64,000 nt of DNA from Arthrobacter sp. ISL-48 (lineage in GTDB: Bacteria > Actinomycetota > Actinomycetes > Actinomycetales > Micrococcaceae), in assembly GCF_018613805.1 (NCBI RefSeq), contig NZ_JAGGPL010000003.1, forward strand, positions 310,001 through 374,000. The letters are read 5' to 3'. The number at the start of each line of letters is the position of its first letter. Positions within the stretch are counted from its first letter, which is position 1. A model generated the notes under the pieces. That model saw only the letters and a program-made list of their open reading frames with translations, had not been told where the DNA came from and did no database searches. The position numbers and the translations under genes were made by a program. Shown piece by piece: positions 1 through 10,266 of the stretch.

Positions 1-1944
<1,944 letters not shown>

Positions 1945-1955
1945 TTAAAAGAACA

Positions 1956-1983
1956 GTGGAGCGGACCACATGGCCCGCTCCAC
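1956..1983 (-). terminator. Hairpin between rpmA and obg
   Basis: A perfect 9-bp inverted repeat (arms 1956-1964 and 1975-1983, 10-nt loop) lies 18 bases beyond the rpmA stop on the minus strand. There is no T-run, so it may act as an attenuator or mRNA-processing hairpin between rpmA and obg rather than a full terminator. Confidence 0.45.
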
Positions 1984-2000
1984 CGCTTCAGAACTATTGG

Positions 2001-2264
2001 TTACTCTGCAGCTGCAGCAGCAACGATGTTGACAACGCGCCGACCGCGACGGGTGCCGAATTCGACGGCTCCCGGGGTCAGGGCAAACAGAGTGTCGTCG
2101 CCGCCGCGGCCAACGCCGGCGCCCGGGTGGAAGTGGGTGCCACGCTGGCGGACGATGATCTCGCCGGCGGAGACTACCTGGCCGCCGAAGCGCTTGACGC
2201 CGAGGTACTGGGCGTTGGAGTCACGACCGTTGCGAGTGGAGCTCGCGCCTTTTTTATGTGCCAT
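2001..2264 (-). CDS. rpmA: 50S ribosomal protein L27
   Basis: Ribosomal protein of the large subunit whose N-terminal tail reaches the peptidyl-transferase centre. The 87-residue product begins [20 protein letters not shown] and contains [16 protein letters not shown] and the [11 protein letters not shown] segment, diagnostic for L27. The length is normal. There is no cleavable pre-sequence of the kind found in Firmicutes. It lies 59 bases downstream of rplU and is presumably co-transcribed with it. Confidence 0.98.
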   Translation of the reverse strand: MAHKKGASSTRNGRDSNAQYLGVKRFGGQVVSAGEIIVRQRGTHFHPGAGVGRGGDDTLFALTPGAVEFGTRRGRRVVNIVAAAAAE

Positions 2265-2323
2265 TTGAAATGCCTGCCTCTAAATTCTGGGAATCTGCTG
2301 AAAACCTGAACAGTAACCGGTAG

Positions 2324-2644
2324 TTACTTGATACCAGTGATCTTGACCTTGGTCAGTTCCTGACGGTGACCCTGGCGTTTCTTGTAACCGGTCTTGTTCT
2401 TGAACTTCTGGATGACGATCTTCGGACCACGAAGGTCCTCGAGGATCTCAGCCGTAACAGTTACCTTGGCCAGGTCCGCAGCTGCGGAGGTGACCTTCTC
2501 ACCGTCCACCAGGAGCAGTGCGGGCAGCTCAATGGTGCTGCCAGCTCCACCGGCGACGCGGTTCAGGGTAACGAAGTCTCCAACGGAAACCTTCTCTTGG
2601 CGGCCGCCTGCGCGGACAATCGCGTACACCACTTGGGAACTCAC
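2324..2644 (-). CDS. rplU: 50S ribosomal protein L21
   Basis: Large-subunit ribosomal protein that binds 23S rRNA. The product contains the L21 core [19 protein letters not shown] and a C-terminal [14 protein letters not shown] motif typical of the family. The longest reading uses a GTG at 2644 (106 residues), but the purine-rich GAGAGAAGTGAG touches that codon. A GTG four or five codons later, giving [10 protein letters not shown] and about 101-102 residues, has better ribosome-binding spacing and matches the usual L21 start. It is the first gene of the rplU-rpmA-obg-proB run. Confidence 0.96.
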   Translation of the reverse strand: MSSQVVYAIVRAGGRQEKVSVGDFVTLNRVAGGAGSTIELPALLLVDGEKVTSAAADLAKVTVTAEILEDLRGPKIVIQKFKNKTGYKKRQGHRQELTKVKITGIK

Positions 2645-2833
2645 TTCTCTCGACGTCTATTACTAAATTTGCGTGCGGAACCTGGGTCCATTTTTGGCTG
2701 GGCTCCCGCTGTGCCTCAACGCCGTGGATCCGCGGGGAATCCGTGAGCTATCCCAAAAACAATCTCCACCCGTTGTCCAAGTGGCCTGCTCCCGGGGTCA
2801 TAACCCAAGTGTTGGCGTAAGCACCGAAGATCT

Positions 2834-2863
2834 AGAATACGCTAATTTTGCCTTCGGCCGCAA
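2834..2863 (-). promoter_or_regulatory. Possible promoter of rplU-rpmA
   Basis: On the minus strand TTGCGG (2858-2863) and TATTCT (2834-2839) are separated by 18 bases, a plausible housekeeping sigma promoter about 190 bases before rplU. The 2645-2971 gap otherwise holds no gene. It would leave a long untranslated leader, but I could not recognise a known L21 leader structure in it. Confidence 0.35.
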
Positions 2864-2918
2864 ATGAGGCTGGTTCCGGCGCATTGTCTGTGATAGGCAG
2901 CACAAGCACGCACAACAC

Positions 2919-2958
2919 TGACAGCCGGAACCGTGCCTGACTATCCTACCGGCTGTCA
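2919..2958 (-). terminator. Hairpin downstream of thiD-tenA
   Basis: A perfect 10-bp inverted repeat (2919-2928 and 2949-2958, 20-nt loop) begins 13 bases beyond the thiD-tenA stop. A second inverted pair, 2872-2880 with 2924-2932, shares part of one arm, so two alternative folds are possible. There is no strong T-run. Confidence 0.45.
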
Positions 2959-2971
2959 CCGCCGGAGGCGA

Positions 2972-4588
2972 TCAGGCGTGGTGGCGCGGCGCGTCGAAGA
3001 ATTCGACCTCGAAACGGCACGACTGCCGGAACGCCAAGATCATCGCCGCACGCTCGGCGTCGGAGCCACTGCGCCCGGCCTCGTCCGCCATGGAGACGGC
3101 CTGGCGGGTAGCGGCGGCGAAGTCCTCATCTGCGTACGTCCGCAGCCAGGTGGCGTAAGGGTGGTTTACTGGCGCCCCGGAAGCCAGGAACTGGGCATGA
3201 AGCGTTTTGCCAACCTCGGCGTACAGCCAGAAGCACGGAAGGACAGCCGCCACGAGCACGGCATAGCTCCCCGAGGTTGACGCAGCCGTCAGATGGTCCA
3301 CATAGGACTTGGTGACAGGGCCCAGCCCCCGCTCCACGGTGCGGGTGCTTAGCCAGTTGCGGTGCAGTTCAGACTCGACCTCGAGGCACTGCTGGGCGGA
3401 CCGGGCCCAGAACAACTGCCCGGCTTCGGTGGGGGCCAGCGCGCTTGCACGGGCTAACACCCGGGAGTAGCCGTTGAGGTAGATGGCGTCCTGCGCGAGG
3501 TAGTAGCCGAACTGCTTCTCATCCAGGCTGCCGGACACCAGGTCCCGGATAAACTCCAGTCCGTAGATGGCCTCAAGGTCCGGCTGCGCCTCACTCCAGA
3601 GGATTTCGGCAAATCCAGGGGTTCCGCCGGTGGCCGGGGAGGGCTGCAAATGGTGGAAGTGGTGGATAGGGCCGTTACCCGATCCCACTTCCAGCTGTCC
3701 GGAGTTTTGCAGCGCGGCGGCCAGCCACGGCTTCACCTGCCGCAGGGACGCTTCCCAGTCCTCCAACCGGGCCTGCGTGGTTGCCATAGCCGAGGACAGC
3801 GAGCAGCCCGTGCCGTGGCTGTTCCGTGTGGGGACGCGGTCCCCCTGCAACACCACCACTTCCTCGGAAAGCACTCCCCCGGTGTTGACCAGCGCATCCG
3901 GGCAGGCGCCGCCGTCGAGATGGCCGCCCTTGACCAGGACGGTGGAACCCGTAGCCGCCGCCAGCCGGCGCCCCTGCTCCAGGGCGTCCGGCCAGTTGTC
4001 CGTTTCCGGTTCATTCAGGAGCATGGCGAGTTCCGCCAGGTTGGGCGTGATCAGGTCCGCCAGCGGCAGGAGCGCGCGAAGCGCCGCCTCCGCCGACTCC
4101 TGCAGGAGCCGGTCCCCGCTGGTCGCCACCATGACGGGGTCAAGGACGACGACGCCGGGACGCACCTTTTCAAGCCAGTTGCGGACTGCGGCTATCACCT
4201 CGGAGTCGCCGAGCATACCGATTTTTACGGCGTCGATGGTGATGTCGTCGCTGATGGCGTCCAGCTGCTGGGCCAGGAAGTCGGCCGGCGGGACGTGCAC
4301 CGCCCGGACACCCTGCGTGTTTTGGACGGTGAGGGCGGTGATGGCGGCCATGCCGTAGCCGCCGTGCGCCGCGATGCTCTTCAGGTCGGCCTGGATCCCA
4401 GCGCCGCCGGAGGGGTCTGATCCCGCAATGGACAGCACGCGGGGAACATCGCGCAGGGTGCCCGCCGCGGTGGACGGCAAAGCAACCGGCTGTGAGGCAC
4501 CTGAGCCTCGGGCCGTCGATGAGGCACCGGTGGCACATGTGCTGGCCGTCGCTGGGGGCAGGACTGATGTTGAAGCCAAAGAAGACAT
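2972..4588 (-). CDS. thiD: Fused HMP/HMP-P kinase and TenA-type thiaminase (ThiD-TenA)
   Basis: Bifunctional thiamine biosynthesis and salvage protein of 538 residues. Residues about 48-310 are a ThiD ribokinase-fold kinase, with VLSIAGSDPSGGAGIQADLK for substrate binding and NSHGTGCSLSSA at the catalytic end. It phosphorylates hydroxymethylpyrimidine (phosphate). Residues about 320-538 are a TenA/Thi-4 helical domain with the conserved LPCFWLYAEVG segment that carries the catalytic Cys, so the aminopyrimidine hydrolase looks intact. The fusion would channel salvaged pyrimidine to the kinase. The first 45 residues are low-complexity and unconserved, and the ATG at 4588 lies inside the riboswitch P1 stem, so the true start could be downstream. 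A TPP riboswitch directly precedes the gene. Confidence 0.93.
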   Translation of the reverse strand: MSSLASTSVLPPATASTCATGASSTARGSGASQPVALPSTAAGTLRDVPRVLSIAGSDPSGGAGIQADLKSIAAHGGYGMAAITALTVQNTQGVRAVHVPPADFLAQQLDAISDDITIDAVKIGMLGDSEVIAAVRNWLEKVRPGVVVLDPVMVATSGDRLLQESAEAALRALLPLADLITPNLAELAMLLNEPETDNWPDALEQGRRLAAATGSTVLVKGGHLDGGACPDALVNTGGVLSEEVVVLQGDRVPTRNSHGTGCSLSSAMATTQARLEDWEASLRQVKPWLAAALQNSGQLEVGSGNGPIHHFHHLQPSPATGGTPGFAEILWSEAQPDLEAIYGLEFIRDLVSGSLDEKQFGYYLAQDAIYLNGYSRVLARASALAPTEAGQLFWARSAQQCLEVESELHRNWLSTRTVERGLGPVTKSYVDHLTAASTSGSYAVLVAAVLPCFWLYAEVGKTLHAQFLASGAPVNHPYATWLRTYADEDFAAATRQAVSMADEAGRSGSDAERAAMILAFRQSCRFEVEFFDAPRHHA

Positions 4589-4664
4589 CCCTTCGCCGGT
4601 GCTAGCCGGACAGGTTCAACGGGTGTGGATCTCAGCCGGCTCTCTGCCCGGCACCCCGTGTCAG
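4583..4664 (-). promoter_or_regulatory. TPP (thi-box) riboswitch
   Basis: Read on the minus strand, this stretch has the TPP aptamer signature in order: ACGGGGTGCC, the GGCTGAGATC pyrimidine-sensor box, ACCCGTTGAACCTG, a CGGCTAGCACCGGC helix and GAAGGGA. A short P1 can form between GACA near 4662 and TGTC near 4584. The annotated ATG of thiD-tenA (4588) falls within the 3' strand of P1, which implies control of translation initiation rather than a separate terminator. Confidence 0.93.
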
Positions 4665-4779
4665 TCCCCCAGCCTAACGCTGAAGTACGCGTTAACGCCG
4701 ATTGCCCGGACGCAGCCTGTAAATTACAGGCACGCCCGGGCATCGTGGCCGGTCTCAGGCTTGGTCGAAGCTCTGCTTG

Positions 4780-7700
4780 TCAGAGCTCTGAGGCCGGAAC
4801 CCCTACGCCCAGGATGATCGGGGCGTCAGCTGCAGCGGGCTTTTCAGTTGAGGCCTTCGCAGCCTCCGGCTCCGGAGCTTTGGCGGTGTGCGACTGAGCT
4901 GCCGGCGCCGCCTGCGTTGCCTCATGGTGTTCCACGGATGTGGCGTTGGCAGCGCCCTGCGCACGGCTGGCACTACGGTTGCGCCGCGGGCGGCGCGTAC
5001 GGGACTGCTCGGCCGTGTGGTCGGAGTAGTCCTTTTCCTCCACAGCGGGCTGCTCAGGGGCAGGACGCTCGCCCTGCCGGGGCTCAGTCACGGGTCGCTC
5101 TGTCCGGGAACGTTCGGCTTCAGGAGCTGGCTCGCCCAGGTGGGCAAACGCCTCGGCCAGCCTGTCCAGAGTCAGCGCAGGTTGCTGCGGCTGGTCCCCC
5201 GCGTGCTCAACGAACGGCAGAACTACCTGTTCGCCTCCGAAGGTCAGCACGGCGGCCGGGCGGCCTGATGCGTCAGCATCGTGCCGCCCCGTTGCCGGCG
5301 ACGGGGTTGCCTGTGCAGGTGATTGCGTTGCGGGTGCCGGCGTTGCGCGTTCCTGGGTTGCAGGGGCCTGGGCACCCGCGGAAGCGTGAGCCACCTCGTC
5401 GTCATGGAGGTGGGCCGCGTGTGCTGCTGCCGCGATGTTGGCAAGCGCCGCCCTGGTGGCCTCAGCCTTTGCGTGTCGCTCGGCATCATTCGGGTCCGGG
5501 TGGACCGTGTGGATCTGCACCGGCGCGGCCTGGGCAACATCCAGGGGCTGCCCTGCCCTGCCGCGGCGGCGTTTGCGGTCGGTCCGGCCGCCAGGCTGGC
5601 TGTCGGTCCGCTGGTTATCCGTTCGCTGGTTGTCCTGGCGGTTATCGGGCCGGCTGTCGAAGCGCTGGCTATCCGAGCGCTGAACGTGGTGCTCAGCGGC
5701 AACGATGTTGGCGCGACGGTGTTCCACGGGATCGTCATGTGTGACGATTCCCCGGCCTGCGCAGGTTTCGCACTGTTCTCCGAAGACCTCGAGGAGTCCT
5801 GTGCCCATGCGCTTGCGCGTCATCTGGACGAGTCCCAGCGAGGTGACTTCGGCCACCTGGTGCTTGGTGCGGTCGCGGCCGAGGCACTCCACCATGCGGC
5901 GCAGGACCAGGTCCCGGTTGGATTCCAGGACCATGTCGATGAAGTCAATGACGATGATGCCGCCGATGTCCCGGAGCCGGAGCTGGCGGACAACTTCCTC
6001 GGCCGCTTCAAGGTTGTTCTTGGTGACGGTCTCCTCGAGGTTTCCGCCGCTGCCCGTGAACTTGCCGGTGTTGACGTCCACCACAGTCATGGCTTCGGTA
6101 CGGTCGATCACCAGGGAGCCGCCGGATGGCAGGAAGACCTTGCGCTCCAACGCCTTGTGGATCTGCTCGTCAATCCGCCATGCGCCGAAGATGTCCTGGT
6201 CCTTGGTCCACTTTTCAAGGCGGCCCACCAGGTCCGGGGCAACATATGTGACGTAGGCCTCGATGGTGTCCCAGGCCTCTTCACCGGAGACGATCAGCTT
6301 GGAGAAGTCCTCGTTGAAGACGTCGCGGACCACCTTGATGGTGAGGTCCGGTTCGCCGTAGAGCAGCTCCGGGGCCAGGATCTTGGTGGAAGTGGACTGG
6401 TTTTCAATACCCTCCCACTGCGCCCGCAGCCGGTTGATGTCGTGCGTAAGCTCCTCCTCGGAGGCTCCTTCCGCTGCCGTCCGGACAATGACCCCGGCGT
6501 GCTCCGGCAGGCGGTCCTTAAGGATGCGCTTAAGTCGGTTGCGTTCGACGTCGGGCAGCTTGCGCGAGATGCCAGTCATGGAGCCGCCTGGCACGTACAC
6601 CAGGTAGCGGCCAGGAAGGGAGATCTGGCTGGTCAGCCGCGCGCCCTTGTGGCCGACGGGATCCTTGGTGACCTGGACCAGCACGGTATCGCCTGACTTC
6701 AGCGCGTTCTCGATTCGGCGCTGCTTGCCTTCGAGGTTGACGGCTTCCCAGTTCACTTCGCCCGCGTACAGTACGGCGTTGCGGCCGCGCCCGATGTCGA
6801 CAAACGCCGCCTCCATGGAGGGGAGGACATTCTGGACCTTGCCCAGGTAGACGTTGCCGATGAGGGAGTCCTGCTGTGTTTTGGAAACAAAATGCTCAGC
6901 CAGGACGCCGTCCTCGAGGACCGCGATCTGGATTCTGTCGTCGCGCTGGCGGACGATCATCTGCCGGTCAACGGACTCACGCCGTGCCAGGAACTCCGCC
7001 TCGGTGATGACGGTGCGGCGGCGTCCGGTGTCGCGGGATTCACGGCGGCGCTGCTTTTTGGCCTCAAGCCTGGTGGAGCCCTTGACGCTGGTTACCCGGT
7101 TGTTGACCGCAGGTTCGCTCGCGGCCCGCGGTGCGCGGACACGGGTAACCGTATTGGGCGGATCGTCATCCCCGCCTCCGGTAAGTTCAAGATCCTGGTC
7201 ACCCCGGCGGCGACGGCGACGGCGGCGGGACGTCACACCCTCTTCGGTCTGGCCGGCTGACTCTTCGTCGGCGTCGTCGCCGTCCTGGCTGTCTTCGGCC
7301 CCGCCGTCGGCGTCTCCCTCAACGTCCCGGCCAGCGGTGCGGGTGCGGCCGCGGCGGCCCCGGCTGCGGCGCCTCCGGCGGCCACTGTCATCGGCGTCGC
7401 CGTCCTCGGCGTCCTCCTCGTCCCCCTCGTCAGCGGCGGCCGGGGCGGGTGCGGGTCGTACCACTGTGCTCAGGTCAGGGGCCTGGAACAGCACCGACGT
7501 CGCCTGGCCCGGCTCCAGGAAGAGCGACCCGAAGGGGCTGGCAGGCCCGGCCGCAGCTGCTTCCTCGGCGTCCGCATCCGGTGCCGGAACGGCTGCGGCT
7601 TCCTGTGCTTCTCCTGACTGGACCGATGGCGCTGCCTCAGCCACAGCGTCGGGAGCGGCTTCGGCTTCAGGGGCTGCTGGCTCACTGGCGGCAGCGGTCT

Positions 7701-8136
7701 CAGGAGCCGATGCCTTGCGGGTCGCAACGCGGCGCCGCCGGACGGGCTTTGTCTCGGCCTCGGGGATGGTGCTTTCGGCAGTGGCCTCAGGGGCAGCAGG
7801 CCGGGCTTCGCTCTCCGGAAGGACAGGGTTCTCCGGGAGGGCCTCTTCAGCGCCTTCAGCGAAGGCCGGCAGTGGCTCTGCGGGGTCAGCTTTCTTTCGC
7901 GTGCGCGTGCGACGGACTGGCGCCTTGGGTTCCGGAGAGATGTCTTCCTGGCCCGGGGCTTCCGTGGCGATGGTTTCGGCAATGCCGTCCGCGGCTGGCA
8001 GCGCTTCCGTGGCGGCTTCCGCCGTTACGGCGTCAACGGTCTTCGGGGCGGCCTTCCGCCGCGTCCTGACGGCCTTCTTCGGCGCTTCAGCGGCCGCTGC
8101 ATCGTCGTTAACGGCTGGCACTAGTTCATTTTCCAT
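4780..8136 (-). CDS. rne: Ribonuclease E/G family endoribonuclease
   Basis: Single-strand-specific endoribonuclease of mRNA decay and rRNA/tRNA processing. The start is placed at the ATG at 8136 (MENELVPAVNDD), which has GCAGGAGT just upstream, giving 1118 residues. The catalytic core is central: an S1-type RNA-binding region (VLAEHFVSKTQQDSLIGNVY, then VLPSMEAAFVDIGRGRNAVL), DNase I-like motifs with catalytic Asp in TVVDVNTGKFTG and IIVIDFIDM, and the Zn-link CETCAGRG. Both flanks are long, disordered Ala/Glu/Pro and Arg-rich arms, with Arg clusters such as RRRRSRGRRGR before the core. This is the actinobacterial layout, in which scaffold regions lie on both sides. It stands alone between thiD-tenA and the divergent VKOR gene. 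Confidence 0.95.
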   Translation of the reverse strand: MENELVPAVNDDAAAAEAPKKAVRTRRKAAPKTVDAVTAEAATEALPAADGIAETIATEAPGQEDISPEPKAPVRRTRTRKKADPAEPLPAFAEGAEEALPENPVLPESEARPAAPEATAESTIPEAETKPVRRRRVATRKASAPETAAASEPAAPEAEAAPDAVAEAAPSVQSGEAQEAAAVPAPDADAEEAAAAGPASPFGSLFLEPGQATSVLFQAPDLSTVVRPAPAPAAADEGDEEDAEDGDADDSGRRRRRSRGRRGRTRTAGRDVEGDADGGAEDSQDGDDADEESAGQTEEGVTSRRRRRRRRGDQDLELTGGGDDDPPNTVTRVRAPRAASEPAVNNRVTSVKGSTRLEAKKQRRRESRDTGRRRTVITEAEFLARRESVDRQMIVRQRDDRIQIAVLEDGVLAEHFVSKTQQDSLIGNVYLGKVQNVLPSMEAAFVDIGRGRNAVLYAGEVNWEAVNLEGKQRRIENALKSGDTVLVQVTKDPVGHKGARLTSQISLPGRYLVYVPGGSMTGISRKLPDVERNRLKRILKDRLPEHAGVIVRTAAEGASEEELTHDINRLRAQWEGIENQSTSTKILAPELLYGEPDLTIKVVRDVFNEDFSKLIVSGEEAWDTIEAYVTYVAPDLVGRLEKWTKDQDIFGAWRIDEQIHKALERKVFLPSGGSLVIDRTEAMTVVDVNTGKFTGSGGNLEETVTKNNLEAAEEVVRQLRLRDIGGIIVIDFIDMVLESNRDLVLRRMVECLGRDRTKHQVAEVTSLGLVQMTRKRMGTGLLEVFGEQCETCAGRGIVTHDDPVEHRRANIVAAEHHVQRSDSQRFDSRPDNRQDNQRTDNQRTDSQPGGRTDRKRRRGRAGQPLDVAQAAPVQIHTVHPDPNDAERHAKAEATRAALANIAAAAHAAHLHDDEVAHASAGAQAPATQERATPAPATQSPAQATPSPATGRHDADASGRPAAVLTFGGEQVVLPFVEHAGDQPQQPALTLDRLAEAFAHLGEPAPEAERSRTERPVTEPRQGERPAPEQPAVEEKDYSDHTAEQSRTRRPRRNRSASRAQGAANATSVEHHEATQAAPAAQSHTAKAPEPEAAKASTEKPAAADAPIILGVGVPASEL

Positions 8137-8570
8137 ATGTGGCAACACTCCTGCCCCTGACGTACCGCCACATCCGGCACCCATTGGGGCACATATTGTC
8201 AAAACCCGCAGGCGTTGACAGAAGTCAAGTGGATACTCCCAGGTTCGCACCGGCAGTGGGGTGCGGCAGCCCGTGGGAGCCGGTGACTATGTCCTGAAAA
8301 CCCGTTGTTCTACGTGCCACAACCAGGTGCCGACCAATGGAATTGCGGGAAGCCGGATCAGAGAATCCGAAGCCTGCCCTGCTCATCATTGGCGGTCTTG
8401 GGAACAAGCCACCGGACCGGAGTCCGAATGTGGATCAGCCTCCAGCCACGATTATTCTCTCACATCCCGGCACAAACGCGGCGGAAGCAATGGGTTGAGT
8501 CAGCAGGCGGAAGGCAGAGCTGCGTACCGCTTCCAGCCGCCGGCGCTACAATCGGGGCAAGGAGCACCCG
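8137..8570. other. Divergent intergenic region, rne / VKOR
   Basis: This gap of about 430 bases must hold the promoters for rne (minus) and the VKOR gene (plus). Short open frames on both strands lack ribosome-binding sites and recognisable protein features. I see no convincing promoter pair, RNA gene or repeat. Confidence 0.4.
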
Positions 8571-9269
8571 ATGCGAAGGACGCCAACAACCATGCCCAGT
8601 ATCTCCCCCGTCAGCGGCACCGGCAGCCCGGCAGCGGCGCCCAGAGCAGGAGCGGTTTCCGCGTCGGCCCGAGCCGTTCCGCCCATGACGCGTAGCCGCT
8701 CCATGGGCTGGCTGATGCTCATCACGGGAGTCATCGGCTGGCTGGCCTCCGGAACGCTGGTCCTGGAAAAGCTTGAGGTCCTCAAGGACCCGAACCATGT
8801 GACGGTCTGCGACGTGAACCCATGGATCTCCTGTGGCGACGTGATGAAGACGTGGCAGAGTTCGCTCTTCGGGTTCCCCAACATGTTCATTGGCATTGTG
8901 GCGTTCGCCGTGATCATCACCGTAGGCATGGCGTTGCTGTCCGGGGCCACCTTCGCCCGCTGGTATTGGCTGGGACTCCAGGCCGGCGTGACCCTGGGCT
9001 TCGCGTTCGTGGTGTGGCTGTGGTCCCAGGCGCTGTACTCGATCCACATCCTGTGCCCGTTCTGCATGATTGTGTGGGCGGTCATGATCCCGCTGTTCGT
9101 CTGGGTGACCGTCAGGAACGTCGCCCAAGGCGCTATCCCCGTCCCGGCCCGCGCCGCGCGCATCCTCAGTGACTCCGGCTGGATCATCACGGCCTTGCTG
9201 TACGTAGCCGTCATCGCCACGATCTTCTTCGCCTTCATCCAGGTGTTTGCTGGCACCTCCGGTTTCTAG
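8571..9269 (+). CDS. Vitamin K epoxide reductase (VKOR) family membrane protein
   Basis: Integral membrane quinone-linked thiol oxidoreductase that reoxidises a DsbA-like partner outside the membrane. The 232-residue product has a cytosolic Ala/Ser-rich N-terminus of about 45 residues, then four to five hydrophobic helices. The four expected cysteines are visible: a loop pair Cys80 and Cys88 (VCDVNPWISCGD) and the active-site CPFC at 162-165 within a membrane helix, close to the quinone site. The start at 8571 is supported by AAGGAG six bases upstream. No fused thioredoxin domain is present, so its partner must be encoded elsewhere. The DsbA-like gene at 20.2 kb is a cytosolic type and not an obvious partner. 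Confidence 0.93.
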   Translation: MRRTPTTMPSISPVSGTGSPAAAPRAGAVSASARAVPPMTRSRSMGWLMLITGVIGWLASGTLVLEKLEVLKDPNHVTVCDVNPWISCGDVMKTWQSSLFGFPNMFIGIVAFAVIITVGMALLSGATFARWYWLGLQAGVTLGFAFVVWLWSQALYSIHILCPFCMIVWAVMIPLFVWVTVRNVAQGAIPVPARAARILSDSGWIITALLYVAVIATIFFAFIQVFAGTSGF

Positions 9270-9285
9270 TCCCACACCACAAGAA

Positions 9286-9348
9286 GCGCGAACTGGCACG
9301 TAATACCCGCAAAACTCGGAATTGAGGGTATTACGTGCCAGTTCGCGC
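9286..9348. repeat. Long perfect inverted repeat between convergent genes
   Basis: Two 23-base arms (9286-9308 and 9326-9348) are exact reverse complements around a 17-nt loop. Weaker outer pairing follows (CACCAC at 9275-9280 with GTGGTG at 9352-9357). It lies 16 bases after the VKOR stop and 19 bases after the ndk stop, so it can terminate both transcripts. The stem is longer than usual for a terminator, has a mixed-sequence core (AACTGGCACGTAATACCC) and lacks a T-run on either side, so it may be a dispersed palindromic element. Confidence 0.8.
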
Positions 9349-9367
9349 CTAGTGGTGGATGTAAGTG

Positions 9368-9781
9368 CTAGAACCAGATCTTGATTTCGCGCTCCGCGGA
9401 GTCCGTGGAGTCCGATCCGTGGACCAGGTTCTGCTGCACCTTCTGTCCCCAGTCACGGCCGAAGTCGCCGCGGATGGTTCCGGGCGCTGCGGTGGTGGGG
9501 TCTGTGGTTCCGGCGAGGGCGCGGAAGCCCTCAATGACCCGGTGGCCCTCGAAGATCGCGGCCACAACCGGGCCGCTGAGCATGAACTCGACGAGCGGCT
9601 CGTAGAAGGGCTTGCCTGCGTGCTCTTCGTAGTGCTGCTCCAGGAGTTCGCGGGTCGCATCCACTTTCTTCAGCTCGGCCAAGGTGTAACCCTTTGCCTC
9701 GATGCGGCTAAGGATGGCGCCGCTCAGGTTGCGGGCCACGCCGTCGGGCTTGATCAAAACTAGGGTGCGCTCAATGCTCAC
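9368..9781 (-). CDS. ndk: Nucleoside-diphosphate kinase
   Basis: Transfers the gamma phosphate of ATP to nucleoside diphosphates through a phosphohistidine. The GTG at 9781 ([17 protein letters not shown]) is chosen because GGAG lies five bases upstream and the resulting 137 residues match the family length. A longer frame upstream has no conserved residues. The KPDGV nucleotide-binding motif and C-terminal NLVHGSDS with the catalytic histidine are present. It is the last gene of the ileS-folC-DUF4233-ndk run, ending at the large palindrome. Confidence 0.97.
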   Translation of the reverse strand: MSIERTLVLIKPDGVARNLSGAILSRIEAKGYTLAELKKVDATRELLEQHYEEHAGKPFYEPLVEFMLSGPVVAAIFEGHRVIEGFRALAGTTDPTTAAPGTIRGDFGRDWGQKVQQNLVHGSDSTDSAEREIKIWF

Positions 9782-9819
9782 AGCTGCTCCAATGCGTTGG
9801 TGGGGGTTTCGGGACAATA

Positions 9820-10263
9820 CTACGGGGCCTGCGCCTCCGGGTGCGCAGCATTCCATTCCGCCTGCTCGCGTTCCCGCTGGGCGGCCTCGGAGTCAATCCT
9901 GATGCCTGTACGGATTCCGTACCACCACGCCAGCCCGAACAACGCGCCCACCAGGAACATCATTGGTTCAACAATGCCGGTGAGGATCAGGACAATCTGC
10001 AGGATCCATCCCAGGCCCACGCCCCAGGGCTTCGACAGCACAGCGCAGGCGAGGATCATGAGGACGCTCAGGCCAATGCCGATACCAAGGATCAGGGCCG
10101 GCGGGAACTCACCGCGCCTGAGCCCGAAAACAGCCAGCGTGGCGAAGAAGACGACGAACGCCTCAAGCAGGAGGACTGTGGAAGCGAACATCACTTTGGT
10201 GGAACGGCGCTTCTTGGGCATCCCCGGACGCCAGTCACGCTGAGCCTTGGTCAGCTTGGCCAT
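9820..10263 (-). CDS. DUF4233 membrane protein
   Basis: Small integral membrane protein of 147 residues and unknown function. A basic N-terminus ([18 protein letters not shown]) precedes four predicted hydrophobic helices (about 24-45, 54-76, 80-98 and 100-117), then a charged C-tail ([12 protein letters not shown]). This matches the actinobacterial DUF4233 family, whose genes usually lie between folC and ndk, as here. It starts three bases after the folC stop, so it is almost certainly co-transcribed and coupled with folC. Nothing visible suggests an enzymatic site. Confidence 0.88.
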   Translation of the reverse strand: MAKLTKAQRDWRPGMPKKRRSTKVMFASTVLLLEAFVVFFATLAVFGLRRGEFPPALILGIGIGLSVLMILACAVLSKPWGVGLGWILQIVLILTGIVEPMMFLVGALFGLAWWYGIRTGIRIDSEAAQREREQAEWNAAHPEAQAP

Positions 10264-10266
10264 GCC

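Noticed and set aside
2645..2833. Possible L21 autoregulatory leader upstream of rplU
   Set aside because: The leader is long, but I could not match it to a known ribosomal leader structure, so no RNA element is claimed.
6854..8218. Open frame of 454 codons on the plus strand, opposite the 5' part of rne
   Set aside because: The product is Ser/Ala/Arg low complexity that mirrors the Ala/Glu-rich arm of the RNase E gene. There is no ribosome-binding site.
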